64,000 nt of DNA from Erpobdella octoculata (Eukaryota > Annelida > Clitellata > Hirudinida > Erpobdellidae): positions 16,066,312 to 16,130,311 of the forward strand of contig OZ022247.1 of the NCBI GenBank assembly GCA_963978895.1. The letters are read 5' to 3'. The position numbers were made by a program, and so were the translations under genes. This document shows, one piece after another, positions 34,761 to 45,997 of this stretch. The notes beneath the pieces are model-generated. The model searched no databases. It worked only from the letters and a program-made list of their open reading frames with translations, and had not been told where the DNA came from. Numbering within the stretch: position 1 is the stretch's first letter; each line of letters opens with the position of its first letter.

Positions 34761-35644
34761 GAAAACTTTTCTTCCAGCAAGTTCGTCAGAGGTCTTCAGA
34801 GGAAGACCCTCCCAGCGTTTCGGCCCTTTTCCTGACGCTACCACGGGAGGGCGGGCCACGACCGTTGATCAGACGGCCGCCCCCTGACGAAATTTGTGTA
34901 TCACATGCCGTTTTCGACCAGAACCAGATAACCTGCAAATCTTCAAAGTACCAGAACCGAGAAGTCATTTTGAAACCGTCAAGCAACTGTAACAAGATGA
35001 TAAACTGTCTTTCAAACGCCGGAACTTGAGCATGTAGTAACTGTAGTATCCACCAAACCGCCAGATTCCGAGACCATAAGAAACATTCACCTCCGAAACT
35101 TCGAGCCATGCCACCACTTTAACCAAACGAGAAACACCACAAACCATAATGGCAGGAAACATTGTTTCGATTATTTTCTAAACGCTAGCAACTTTCCTTC
35201 TATTGCAAACAACCGAAACTTTCGCTGGCAGCCATAACGCGACTTCGTCCCTGAACTTGTAAACAAAGGAGGAGCTAACACTGCGGTACGGAAGCCAGAA
35301 GTGGCTGTTTAAATGTATTATCTCCTTTTTCATTCCTTTGCATCCATATCCAAAAAGAAGCTGTTTCTGCTCTTTCAGCTATTTTTTTGATAGCTTGAGT
35401 TTTTTTCCGACCCGACATTCCGAGAGCCACAAGCAATTCAACAGGAAAAATCTCGACTCTATATCCCGCACGCTCCAAATCTTGGGCAAGGATTCTGTAA
35501 CGTTCTTCTTTCAAGATATTTGAGGCTTCCATGTTGCTTTCCCATGGCACTGTTAGTTCGATGAACCGCAACGTCTTGGCCAAACTGGAAAAAATGACAA
35601 TGTCCGGTCTCAATCCGCTGCTGTGAACCAATTCCGGAAAGCAG
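34761..35644 (-). pseudogene. R2-type LINE copy Z, 5'-truncated, diverged subfamily
   Basis: It lies exactly between two (ATGT)n arrays. The 5' (right) border falls inside coding sequence, and the frame 35275-35631 encodes the restriction-like endonuclease: SSGLRPDIVIFSSLAKTL, then IELTVPWESNMEASNILKEERY. The 3' UTR (34770-34890) shares ggtcttcag, gcgtttcggccc and the cgttgatcag...cgg phrase with the other copies but is well diverged. Retains no RT. It is evidence that two related subfamilies used the same microsatellite. Confidence 0.75.
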
Positions 35645-35846
35645 TATGTATGTATGTATGTATGTATGTATGTATGTATGTATGTATGTATGTATGTATG
35701 TATGTATGTATGTATGTATGTATGTATGTATGTATGTATGTATGTATGTATGTATGTATGTATGTATGTATGTATGTATGTATGTATGTATGTATGTATG
35801 TATGTATGTATGTATGTATGTATGTATGTATGTATGTGTGTGTGTT
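35645..35846. repeat. (ATGT)n tetranucleotide array
   Basis: About 195 bp of atgt repeats, ending gtgtgtgt against the 3' end of LINE copy A. Confidence 0.97.
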
Positions 35847-38800
35847 TTAACTCTTTGCGAGCTTTCGTCGCCGAAGGTCTTCAGAAGAAGAACCTCTCAT
35901 TTTTAGCGTTTCGGCCCTTAAACTTCTTGACGCTTTTAAGAGAGAGGTGGGCCCACGTCCGTTGATCAGGCGGACGCCCTTCGGCGAGAAAAATTTCCAA
36001 ATTCCTAACTTGAAACACGAAAATTCAAAATTCAGCAGAAAACTGTTCGAAACAAACTTGAAATCGCCGGAACGATTATCGCCCAATGTAAACAAGGCTA
36101 AACCATTTCGTGTGCATCTTGTAGCGCTTTCTTTTTTCTATTAGCGAAAATCCAAAAAGATGCAGCTTCAGCTGTCTGGGAGATCTCCTTGATGGCTCGA
36201 GTTTTTTCTCGGTTTGAAAAACCAAGAGCTTTCAGCAGTTTTAACATTGAGCTGCTAACCAACCCTCGAACGCCAACCTCGACTGCAAAAATTTAAGTCC
36301 TGAACCCTTTGGCATTCAAATCACATGCTAACTCCCTATATCTCTCCTCTTTGAAAATATTGCTAGATTCCATGTTACTTTCCCATGGCACAGAGAGTTC
36401 AATCAGGAACATTGTCTTGGCCAAGTCAGAATATACAATTATATCCGGCTTTAAGCCGCTAGATCTCACGGCTTCTGGAAATTTTCTTTCGCCATCCAAA
36501 TCAGCCGAAACCGACCAATCGTCGGCAGCACCCATCACACATTCAAAGTCTCTTGTAGATCTGAACCTGTGGAACTTCAGATTGCCTTCTCTCAAAAAGT
36601 AGATTTTCCTTTTCTGCTGTATTCCTCTTGTCTTTGCTTTCTTACACGCTTCTTTGACGAAGTCAAGCAATTTTCGGAGTACTTGGTTATGACGCCAAGT
36701 GTACCTCCCGTGTGAAAGTGAAAACGAACAACAGGAAAGAACGTGAATGAGAGTCTCCGATTGCCCGCATAACATGCACGAATCATCGTCTTTCAACTTC
36801 CATCTTCGAAGATTGCTGGATGACGGCAGTTGATCATAAACAGATCTAATCAAAAAAGACAAACGTAGTGGTGTGTATTGCCAAATATCTTTCCAAGAAA
36901 GTGAACGCTGAACAGCATTTTCCCATGTCGTCCAGTCTCCTTGTTGAGATAACTGAACAAACTTAATCATTCTCTGGGACTCGATAGCTTTCTTTCTTTC
37001 CTGAATGACCAGACTTGTTCGTTCACTGGTGCTGGCTTTTGACCACCAAATTCGATGGGTTGACCCGAGACCCCGTTTGTCCTGTTGAACTGCCCCAACT
37101 CTTTCTGTCCAACGTAAAGAGGCTTCAGCTTCTGCGATCTCCTTTCTGGCTACCCATTTCTTTCCGGACTTTACAAGAGGTCCCATCTCCACAATTCTTT
37201 GATCCGAAGAGTTATCCAGCATTAGTTGCGTACGGATCTTGTTTATCTTAAACTCCTCAACCAAAGACTTCAGTGGCAACCTCAGTTTGGCAGTCTTGCT
37301 GTACAAAGCTACCGAAGAAAATCCCGGAGGCAGACCCAACCATTTCCTTGTAAATTTATTCATCCTCCTTTCTAGCTTTTCTACCAATGGTAAGCTCATC
37401 TCATACATTGATAGAGGCCAAAGCAATTTCGGTAATAGAACAAACTGAAGCAACCACAATTTGAACCTGCTCTGGAGTTGAGCCGCATCAATTTTCTTCA
37501 TATCTTCAAATGCCGATCGAAGAACCTCAGAACACCGTCCAGTGTCGTTAAGCGAATCGTCATACCACCTTCCCAGGCTCTTAACCGGTTCTTCTCTCAA
37601 TGTTGGGATCCTGTTGCCAGCAACTGAAAAGGTCACGTTGTCGTCGATCTTGCCTCGTCGCAGAGATAAGCTTCTTGACTTGGTTGCCTTGAAACTCATG
37701 CCGCACCATGATAGCAGCCCGCTGAATGCATCAAGAGCTCGTCGCATTGAGATACATCTGTTTAGAACCAAAGTTGTATCATCCATGAAGGCCTTCACCG
37801 ATGGCATCAAGATACCTTTGCCAACGTAAGCTTCTTCCACGCGAGAACCCACTGCATTCAGAAGCAGCTGCATCGCTAATACGAAGAGAATGGGTGAAAT
37901 TGAGCAGCCCATTGCTATGCCAACCTCTAACTGGAACCATTCTGTTGAACAGGAGGACGTAGACAACCTCAATTTGAAATGTCCGAAATACTGTTGCAAC
38001 ATTTCTATCACAAAATTTGGAACATGATGCGATCTGAGAGTTCTCCACAACATTTGGTGACGAACGGCTCCATAAGCATTGGCAAAGTCTAACCAGACAA
38101 TGTGCAAGCTGAGACGATTTTCTTTAGCTCTTTTCAATGCTTCCCAGATCACTGACGAATGTTCGATGCATCCTGGTACTCCTGGCACTCCTCCCTTCTG
38201 AACAGACCTGTCGATGTAATTGTTTTGAATTACATAGCTTGTCAGTCTCCGAGCAAGGACAGCAAAAAATATCTTTCCCTCGACGTTTAACAATGAAATT
38301 GGGCGGAACTGATGTATTTCCTTCGAGTCTTTTTCTTTCGGAATAAAGATACCTTCTGCTCTTTGCCATTCGCTTTCAATTCTTCTTCTTTCCCAAGAGC
38401 CCACGAGTAGAGAATGCAATAATCTCAATACTTCTGGGCATTTTTTGTAGACGAGATATGGCACCCCATTTGGTCCAGGAGCAGATCTGTTTCTTGTTCT
38501 GTAGAGAAATTGAGTAACTTCGAGTAACGAAATCATGCCTTCTCTGAAAGAAAAGTTTGGAAGTGGGATTTCTGGAAGATCGGTTCTTTCTTCTAACTGC
38601 TGATCTCCACGCGGGTCACGGAATGCGGACCGAAAATATTCATCGAGCGTTGCTATGTCTGCTTGAAGCGTTCCTGACTTGGGTGGGTCCAGTAAATTTC
38701 TTCCATATTTGAATGGGTCTTTGATGAACTGAAACCTGGTATTTCTCTGATCTCTTTTCTTTATCCGAAAACGCTCGGCCTTCATTAGGGCAGACAAACG

Positions 38801-39628
38801 ACGCCCCAAACTCTGCCGCAGCTCTGCGAGACCAGCTTTTTCATTTTCCTGGGCTCTTTTCCACCGCTTTCGTAACAGTTTCTTTTCTCTCTTCAGCTGA
38901 TTGATTTCTCTTTGTCGTCTAGAAATCATGCCTTCATTGTTTCGAACCTGACGTTTTTGTTTCACACCAAACAATTCAATGCTTTTTTCGTAAATAACAT
39001 CAGTGAAGTCTTTCATACTGAAATTTGATGAATTTCTTGAACGTGTTTTGAGAAGTTTTGAGAGTGTTTCGTCCAACTTTTTCCATGCAATTGTATCTCC
39101 TGCTGCAGGAAAATCAATTCTTGGCCTAGGTTGACTGATTTCTACTTCCGGATTCACATCTTGAACTGCGTCGGGGCTGTGGTTGGCCTCCGGCCCGGCA
39201 ATGTTCGACGTTTTACCTGCATTATCTGATGCAGGACGTTGACGGAATTCGGTTAAGCAGCCCATTTTCGTTCTGTGGACTTTCATTCCACGGATCGTCT
39301 TGAAACTCCTACCGCAAACACACTCGTGAAGCATACCCCCATTAGGGTCCGTTGAAGAAGCAGGGTCGTTGTCCAAAGGTCCGAATGTGAGTTCATCATT
39401 CTCCCCCTCCTTTCGGTTGGAACTCTGGGGGCATTTCGTAGTATAAGATGAAGCGGCATTTGAACGGATTGTACTTCGGCTAAGCCAGGCCTGATACCCG
39501 TGAAGTTCTCGTCTTTCCGAGAGGTCACTTGTCTTTCCAAGTGTCAACGGTCTTTCCCAGTTGCCAACGGTCTTTCCCAGTTGTCACCGGTCTTTCCCGG
39601 TTGCCAAATGGCTTAATGCCTCATAAAT
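35847..39628 (-). mobile_element. R2-type (restriction-like endonuclease) LINE, copy A, near full length
   Basis: Minus-strand element. The 5' region (39549-39628) has three 21-bp repeats of the ggtctttccc(a/g)gttg type before the ORF. The single ORF runs 39547-36098 with one stop. The 3' UTR (35847-36097) is rich in conserved phrases (gcgtttcggccc, cgttgatcaggcgg) and its end abuts (ATGT)n. The 5' end abuts the 3' end of copy B without intervening repeat. Confidence 0.85.
36098..39547 (-). pseudogene. LINE ORF: zinc finger, reverse transcriptase, zinc knuckle, restriction-like endonuclease
   Basis: The open frame is 1084 codons, then a TAA at 36293, and the same frame continues about 64 codons to a TAG at 36098-36100. 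N-terminal CCHC-type finger HECVCGRSFKTIRGMKVHRTKMGC split as C-x1-C, H, C (about residue 75). A basic coiled region lies at 200-270. Reverse transcriptase (about 350-640): RSAPGPNGVPYLVYK, FRPISLLNVEGKIF, VQKGGVPGVPGCIEH, IVWLDFANAYGAVRH, and FMDDTTLVL with the DD pair. C-terminal knuckle CMLCGQSETLIHVLSCC. Endonuclease SSGLKPDIIVYS and IELSVPWE, the PD...E pattern of R2-group elements. Copy E has GAA where A and D have TAA, so the stop is a nonsense change. It reverse-transcribes its RNA at the nicked target; the target inferred here is (ATGT)n. Confidence 0.88.
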
Positions 39629-40194
39629 GTGTTTTAACTCTTTGCGAGCTTTCGTCGCCGAAGGTCTTCAGAAGAAGAACCTCTCATTTTTAGCGTTTCG
39701 GCCCTTAAACTTCTTGACGCTTTTAAGAGAGAGGTGGGCCCACGTCCGTTGATCAGGCGGACGCCCTTCGGCGAGAAAAATTTCCAAATTCCTAACTTGA
39801 AACACGAAAATTCAAAATTCAGCAGAAAACTGTTCGAAACAAACTTGAAATCGCCGGAACGATTATCGCCCAATGTAAACAAGGCTAAACCATTTCGTGT
39901 GCATCTTGTAGCGCTTTCTTTTTTCTATTAGCGAAAATCCAAAAAGATGCAGCTTCAGCTGTCTGGGAGATCTCCTTGATGGCTCGAGTTTTTTCTCGGT
40001 TTGAAAAACCAAGAGCTTTCAGCAGTTTTAACATTGAGCTGCTAACCAACCCTCGAACGCCAACCTCGACTGCAAAATTTCAGTCCTGAACCCTTTGGCA
40101 TTCAAATCACATGCTAACTCCCTATATCTCTCCTCTTTGAAAATATTGCTAGATTCCATGTTACTTTCCCATGGCACACAATTCCGGAAAGCAG
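39629..40194 (-). mobile_element. R2-type LINE copy B, 5'-truncated
   Basis: 39629-40178 is nearly identical to 35846-36396 (3' UTR and C-terminus). At the position of the premature stop of copy A, B has GAA but lacks one T, so it carries a frameshift instead. The last 16 bp at its 5' side (caattccggaaagcag) match not copy A but the 5' edge of copy Z at 35629-35644. (ATGT)n follows at 40195. Confidence 0.8.
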
Positions 40195-40685
40195 TATGTA
40201 TGTATGTATGTATGTATGTATGTATGTATGTATGTATGTATGTATGTATGTATGTATGTATGTATGTATGTATGTATGTATGTATGTATGTATGTATGTA
40301 TGTATGTATGTATGTATGTATGTATGTATGTATGTATGTATGTATGTATGTATGTATGTATGTATGTATGTATGTATGTATGTATGTATGTATGTATGTA
40401 TGTATGTATGTATGTATGTATGTATGTATGTATGTATGTATGTATGTATGTATGTATGTATGTATGTATGTATGTATGTATGTATGTATGTATGTATGTA
40501 TGTATGTATGTATGTATGTATGTATGTATGTATGTATGTATGTATGTATGTATGTATGTATGTATGTATGTATGTATGTATGTATGTATGTATGTATGTA
40601 TGTATGTATGTATGTATGTATGTATGTATGTATGTATGTATGTATGTATGTATGTATGTATGTATGTATGTATGTATGTATGTAT
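40195..40685. repeat. (ATGT)n tetranucleotide array
   Basis: About 490 bp of uninterrupted repeat, ended by the hAT-like element. Confidence 0.98.
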
Positions 40686-42501
40686 TAGGGATGTCACGGG
40701 TACCCGAACCCGAACCCGAGTTCGGTACTACCCGGTCTTTTTCTGATACCCGAACCCGAACTCGAACCCGAAAGTGTGAAAATTTGATACCCGAACCCGA
40801 ACCCGAAAATGTGAAAACTTGATACCCGAACCCGAACTCGAACCCGAAAATGTGAAAACTTGATACCCGAACCCGAACTCGAACCCGAAAATTTATAAGC
40901 CTAATACCCGAACTCGGAGTTGTAAACAAATAAATTTTTTTAGTAAATAAATATTTATTCCAGTTTTAAAAATAGCAACACAAACAGAGTTTTCATAACT
41001 TTTCTAGTTTATTAAAAATGAAATAGTATTAGGAACCGATTTCAGGCAAGTTGTACTTCATAAACAACAGTTTTTCTGCTGTCTTGCCTGATAATCGGTT
41101 CCTTAGCGGTTCATAAATAATTGCAGCACCACGTTCCGATGGAACGCTGGTAACTGGGGCCGCCAAGTAGCGTTTTTTTTTTTTATAATAATTTATAGTC
41201 CTTTACACCAAGTGTTTTAAGACTGAAAAGACTGTGTCAGAAGCACCTAAGTACTTCCAGTCGTGGATCATAATTTGATCCTTTTAACTTTTCCCTCCTC
41301 CTTTCTCCAGGCTTGGGACTGGCTTGCAAAAACAAGGCGGAGTTCCAAGTAGCGTTTAGAGATCACCGCTAAATTTGGAAAGTTTGTTTTGTTATCTTTC
41401 CACCACAAAAGAGAGACTTCGTCTAAAGTGATAAATTACAAGTTTTGTTGAAGTAACAAATTATACTAATCCCGAGCCGTAGAAGTTTTGTATTATCACC
41501 TTTGCGTAAAAAATAACACAAATACGTCATTTTATTGGTGAGTGTGTAAGCTAGGCCACTAATCCGTTTGATTATCAGGCCAGACCGAGCCGCGAACGAA
41601 CTAAAACAATTAAGCCTCTTTCGGTCGAAGAAATCGCGGATAGCCATGACTCTAAACTTTTTACTTCAGTTATATAACCTTATATTTATTCATTCATATA
41701 CTCAAAGTTCTTCTGATATAACAAAGACCCTTTGTTATAAAGATAATCTTGCATAATCCTAAACTTTAACTGGCAAAGTCTATAAATGATCTATGCGTCA
41801 CAGTCATTTTATTGGCAAATGTGTAAGCTAGAACACTAATCCGCCTGATTACCCGACCGGACCGAACAGCGAAACAAATTAATAAATTACAATAATTTAA
41901 GCGGTAACGTATTATACTAATCGCAAGCCATACAAGTTTTGTATTATCACCTTTGCGTAACAAATAACACAAATAGGTCATTTTATTGGTGAGTGTGTAA
42001 GCTAGACCACTAATCCGCCTGATTATCTGGCCGGACTGAGCCGCGAATGAACTAAAATAATAAGGCCTCCTTCGGCCAAAGAAATCACATTATTTGGAAA
42101 GCTAAAAAAATAACTTGTTAGAGTTTATTCAATACGTGTAATGTCCAATGGATGACCTGATCGCTCTTGTTTGTATATGTATATACACTAGGTAAATTTA
42201 AAATCAATCCGGGAATTTGAAATCATAAGCCAGTACCCGAACCCGAACCCGAACCCGGTTTTTGGAAAACTACAAACCCGAACCCGAACCCGGTTTTTGG
42301 AAAACTACAAACCCGAACCCGAAAACTTGAGTTTCACAAACCCGAACCCGAACCCGAAAACTCGAGTTTTACAAACCCGAACCCGAACCCGAAAACTCTA
42401 GTTTCACAAACCCGAACCCGAACCCGAAAACTCTAGTTTCACAAACCCGAACTCGAACCCGAACCCGAAAACTCCAAAAAGTACTACCCGTGACATCCCT
42501 A
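40686..42501 (+). mobile_element. Non-autonomous hAT-like element inserted in the microsatellite
   Basis: The left end TAGGGATGTCACGGGTA is matched by the right end tacccgtgacatcccta. Subterminal repeats cccgaacccgaa line both ends (40700-40920, 42235-42480). A roughly 45-bp phrase (ttattggtgagtgtgtaagctagaccactaatccg) recurs at 41533, 41810 and 41985. (ATGT)n lies on both sides, so any target duplication is hidden in the repeat. No transposase. A palindrome ggaaccgatt...aatcggttcc sits at 41033-41102. A 172-bp SINE-like insertion lies at 41173-41344. Confidence 0.75.
41173..41344 (-). mobile_element. SINE-like retroposed insertion (172 bp)
   Basis: Ten-base direct repeats ccaagtagcg flank it (41163-41172 and 41345-41354). 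It begins on the plus strand with a run of T, that is, a poly(A) tail on the minus strand. No coding capacity; the body is unlike the surrounding element. Target duplication plus poly(A) marks LINE-mediated retroposition. Confidence 0.7.
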
Positions 42502-42586
42502 GTATGTATGTATGTATGTATGTATGTATGTATGTATGTATGTATGTATGTATGTATGTATGTATGTATGTATGTATGTATGTGTG
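42502..42586. repeat. (ATGT)n tetranucleotide array
   Basis: About 80 bp between the hAT-like element and the 3' end of LINE copy D. Confidence 0.96.
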
Positions 42587-44085
42587 TGTTTTAACTCTTT
42601 GCGAGCTTTCGTCGCCGAAGGTCTTCAGAAGAAGAACCTCTCATTTTTAGCGTTTCGGCCCTTAAACTTCTTGACGCTTTTAAGAGAGAGGTGGGCCCAC
42701 GTCCGTTGATCAGGCGGACGCCCTTCGGCGAGAAAAATTTCCAAATTCCTAACTTGAAACACGAAAATTCAAAATTCAGCAGAAAACTGTTCGAAACAAA
42801 CTTGAAATCGCCGGAACGATTATCGCCCAATGTAAACAAGGCTAAACCATTTCGTGTGCATCTTGTAGCGCTTTCTTTTTTCTATTAGCGAAAATCCAAA
42901 AAGATGCAGCTTCAGCTGTCTGGGAGATCTCCTTGATGGCTCGAGTTTTTTCTCGGTTTGAAAAACCAAGAGCTTTCAGCAGTTTTAACATTGAGCTGCT
43001 AACCAACCCTCGAACGCCAACCTCGACTGCAAAAATTTAAGTCCTGAACCCTTTGGCATTCAAATCATATGCTAACTCCCTATATCTCTCCTCTTTGAAA
43101 ATATTGCTAGATTCCATGTTACTTTCCCATGGCACAGAGAGTTCAATCAGGAACATTGTCTTGGCCAAGTCAGAATATACAATTATATCCGGCTTTAAGC
43201 CGCTAGATCTCACGGCTTCTGGAAATTTTCTTTCGCCATCCAAATCAGCCGAAACCGACCAATCGTCGGCAGCACCCATCACACATTCAAAGTCTCTTGT
43301 AGATCTGAACCTGTGGAACTTCAGATTGCCTTCTCTCAAAAAGTAGATTTTCCTTTTCTGCTGTATTCCTCTTGTCTTTGCTTTCTTACACGCTTCTTTG
43401 ACGAAGTCAAGCAATTTTCGGAGTACTTGGTTATGACGCCAAGTGTACCTCCCGTGTGAAAGTGAAAACGAACAACAGGAAAGAACGTGAATGAGAGTCT
43501 CCGATTGCCCGCATAACATGCACGAATCATCGTCTTTCAACTTCCATCTTCGAAGATTGCTGGATGACGGCAGTTGATCATAAACAGATCTAATCAAAAA
43601 AGACAAACGTAGTGGTGTGTATTGCCAAATGTCTTTCCAAGAAAGTGAACGCTGAACAGCATTTTCCCATGTCGTCCAGTCTCCTTGTTGAGATAACTGA
43701 ACAAACTTAATCATTCTCTGGGACTCAATAGCTTTCTTTCTTTCCTGAATGACCAGACTTGTTCGTTCACTGGTGCTGGCTTTTGACCACCAAATTCGAT
43801 GGGTTGACCCGAGACCCCGTTTGTCCTGTTGAACTGCTCCAACTCTTTCTGTCCAACGTAAAGAGGCTTCAGCTTCTGCGATCTCCTTTCTGGCTACCCA
43901 TTTCTTTCCGGACTTTACAAGAGGTCCCATCTCTACAATTCTTTGATCCGAAGAGTTATCCAGCATTAGTTGCGTACGGATCTTGTTTATCTTAAACTCC
44001 TCAACCAAAGACTTCAGTGGCAACCTCAGTTTGGCAGTCTTGCTGTACAAAGCTACCGAAGAAAATCCCGGAGGCAGACCCAACC
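42587..44085 (-). pseudogene. R2-type LINE copy D, 5'-truncated
   Basis: Near-identical to 35846-37345 of copy A, with only a handful of substitutions (for example Cys to Tyr near the end of the frame, ccc to ctc at 43838). The frame 43037-44083 covers the thumb, knuckle and endonuclease and ends at the same TAA nonsense codon as copy A. Both borders are (ATGT)n: 42504-42586 on the 3' side and 44086 onward on the 5' side. Confidence 0.88.
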
Positions 44086-44116
<31 letters not shown>

Positions 44117-44353
44117 TGTATGTATGTATGTATGTATGTATGTATGTATGTATGTATGTATGTATGTATGTATGTATGTATGTATGTATGTATGTATGTA
44201 TGTATGTATGTATGTATGTATGTATGTATGTATGTATGTATGTATGTATGTATGTATGTATGTATGTATGTATGTATGTATGTATGTATGTATGTATGTA
44301 TGTATGTACGTATGTATGTATGTATGTATACTATGTATGTATGTATGTATGTG
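44086..44353. repeat. (ATGT)n tetranucleotide array
   Basis: About 265 bp with interruptions gtacgtatg near 44308 and gtatactatg near 44328. Confidence 0.97.
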
Positions 44354-45997
44354 CGTTATAACTCTTTGCGAGCTTTCGTCCGAAGGTCTTCAGAAGAAGA
44401 AGCTTTCATTCTTTAGCGTTTCGGCCCTTAAACTTCTTGACGCTTTTGAAAGGTCGGCCCACGTCCGTTAATCAGGCGGACGCCCTTCGGCGAAAAAAAT
44501 GTCCAAATTCTTAACTTGAAACACGAAACTTCAACGTTCAGCAAAAACTGTTCGTAACAAAACTTGAAATTGACGGAACGATTATCGACCAATGTAAGCA
44601 AGGCTAAACCATTTCGTGTACATATTGTGCGCTTTCTTTTTTCTATTAGCGAAAATCCAAAAAGATGCAGCTTCAGCTGTCTGGGAGATCTCTTTGATGG
44701 CTCGAGGTTTTTCTCGGTTTGTAAAATCAAGAGCTTTCAGCAGTTTTAACATTGAGCTGCTAACCAACCCTCTAACGCCAACCTCGACTGCAAAAATTTC
44801 TGTCCTGAACCCTTTGGCATTCAAATCACATGCTAGATCCCTGTATTTATCCTCTTTGAAAATATTACTGGATTCCATATTACTTACCCATGGCACAGTG
44901 AGTTCGTTCAAAATCAGTATCTTGGCCTCAGAATATACAATTATATCCGGCTTTAAACCGCTAGATCTCACAATTTCTGGAAATTGTCTTTCGCCATCCA
45001 AATCAGCTGAAACCGACCAATCGTCGGCAGCACCCATCACACATTCAAAGTCTCTTGTAGATCTAAACCTGTGGAACTTCAGATTGCCTTCTCTCAAAAA
45101 GTAGATCTTCCTTTTCTGCTGTATTCCTCTTGTCTTTGCTTTCTTACACGCTTCTTTGACGAAGTCAAGCAATTTTCGGATACTTGGTAATGGCGCCAAG
45201 TGTACCTCCCGTGTGAAAGTGAAAACGAACAACAGGAAAGAACGTGAATGAGAGCTGCCCACATAACATGCACGAATCATCGTCTTTCAACTTCCATCTT
45301 CGAATATTGCTGGATGACGGCAGTTGATCATAAACCGATCTAATCAAAAACGACAAACGTAGTGGCGTGTATCGGCAAATGTCTTTCCAAGAAAGCAAAC
45401 GCTGAACATCATATTCCCATATCGTCCAATCTCCCCAATTCTTTGATCCGAAGAGTTATCCAGCATGAGTTGCGTACGGATCTCGTTTATCTTAAACTCG
45501 TCAACGAAAGACTCCAGTGGCAACCTCAGTTTGGCAGTTTTGCTGTACAAAGCTACCGAAGTAAATCCCGTAAATCCATCCATTTCCTTGTAAATTTATT
45601 CATCCTCATTTCTAGCTTTTCTACAATGGTAAGCTCATCTCATACATTGATAGAAGCCAAAGCAATCTCGGTAATAGAACAAACTGCTCTGGAGTGGGGC
45701 CGCATCAATTTTCTTCATATCTTCAAATGCCGATTGGAGAACTTCAGAACACCGTCCAGTGTCGTTAAGCGAATCATCATACCACCTTCCCAGGCTCTTA
45801 ACCGGTTTTTCTCTCAATGTTGGGATCCGGTTGCCAGAAACTGAAAACGTCACGTTGTCGTCGATCTTGCCTCGTCGCAGAGATAAGCTTCTTGACTTGG
45901 TTGCCTTGAAACTCATGCCGCACCATGATAGCAGCCCGCTGAATGCATCGAGAGCTCGTCACATTGAGATACATTTGTTTAGAACCAAAGTTGTATC
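44354..45997 (-). pseudogene. R2-type LINE copy E, older, with internal deletions
   Basis: Several percent diverged from A and D. The endonuclease and C-terminus (44582-45280) have an open GAA where A and D have a stop. Deletions are seen near 45247 (knuckle shortened to MLCGQ), 45435 (about 450 bp missing) and 45690. The part 45635-45916 still encodes MSFKATKSRSLSLRRGK. The 5' side is broken by the hAT-like element at 45998. Confidence 0.82.

Noticed and set aside
34110..34887. Overlapping 200-250-codon frames on both strands (MYVC... and IHTY...)
   Set aside because: They are the translation of (ATGT)n in all frames; no start context, domain or codon bias. The same applies to frames at 35623-35965, 40095-40929, 42512-42709 and 43970-44471.
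37015..38346. Plus-strand frames antisense to the R2-type LINE ORF
   Set aside because: Shadow frames; the minus-strand frame carries all recognisable domains.
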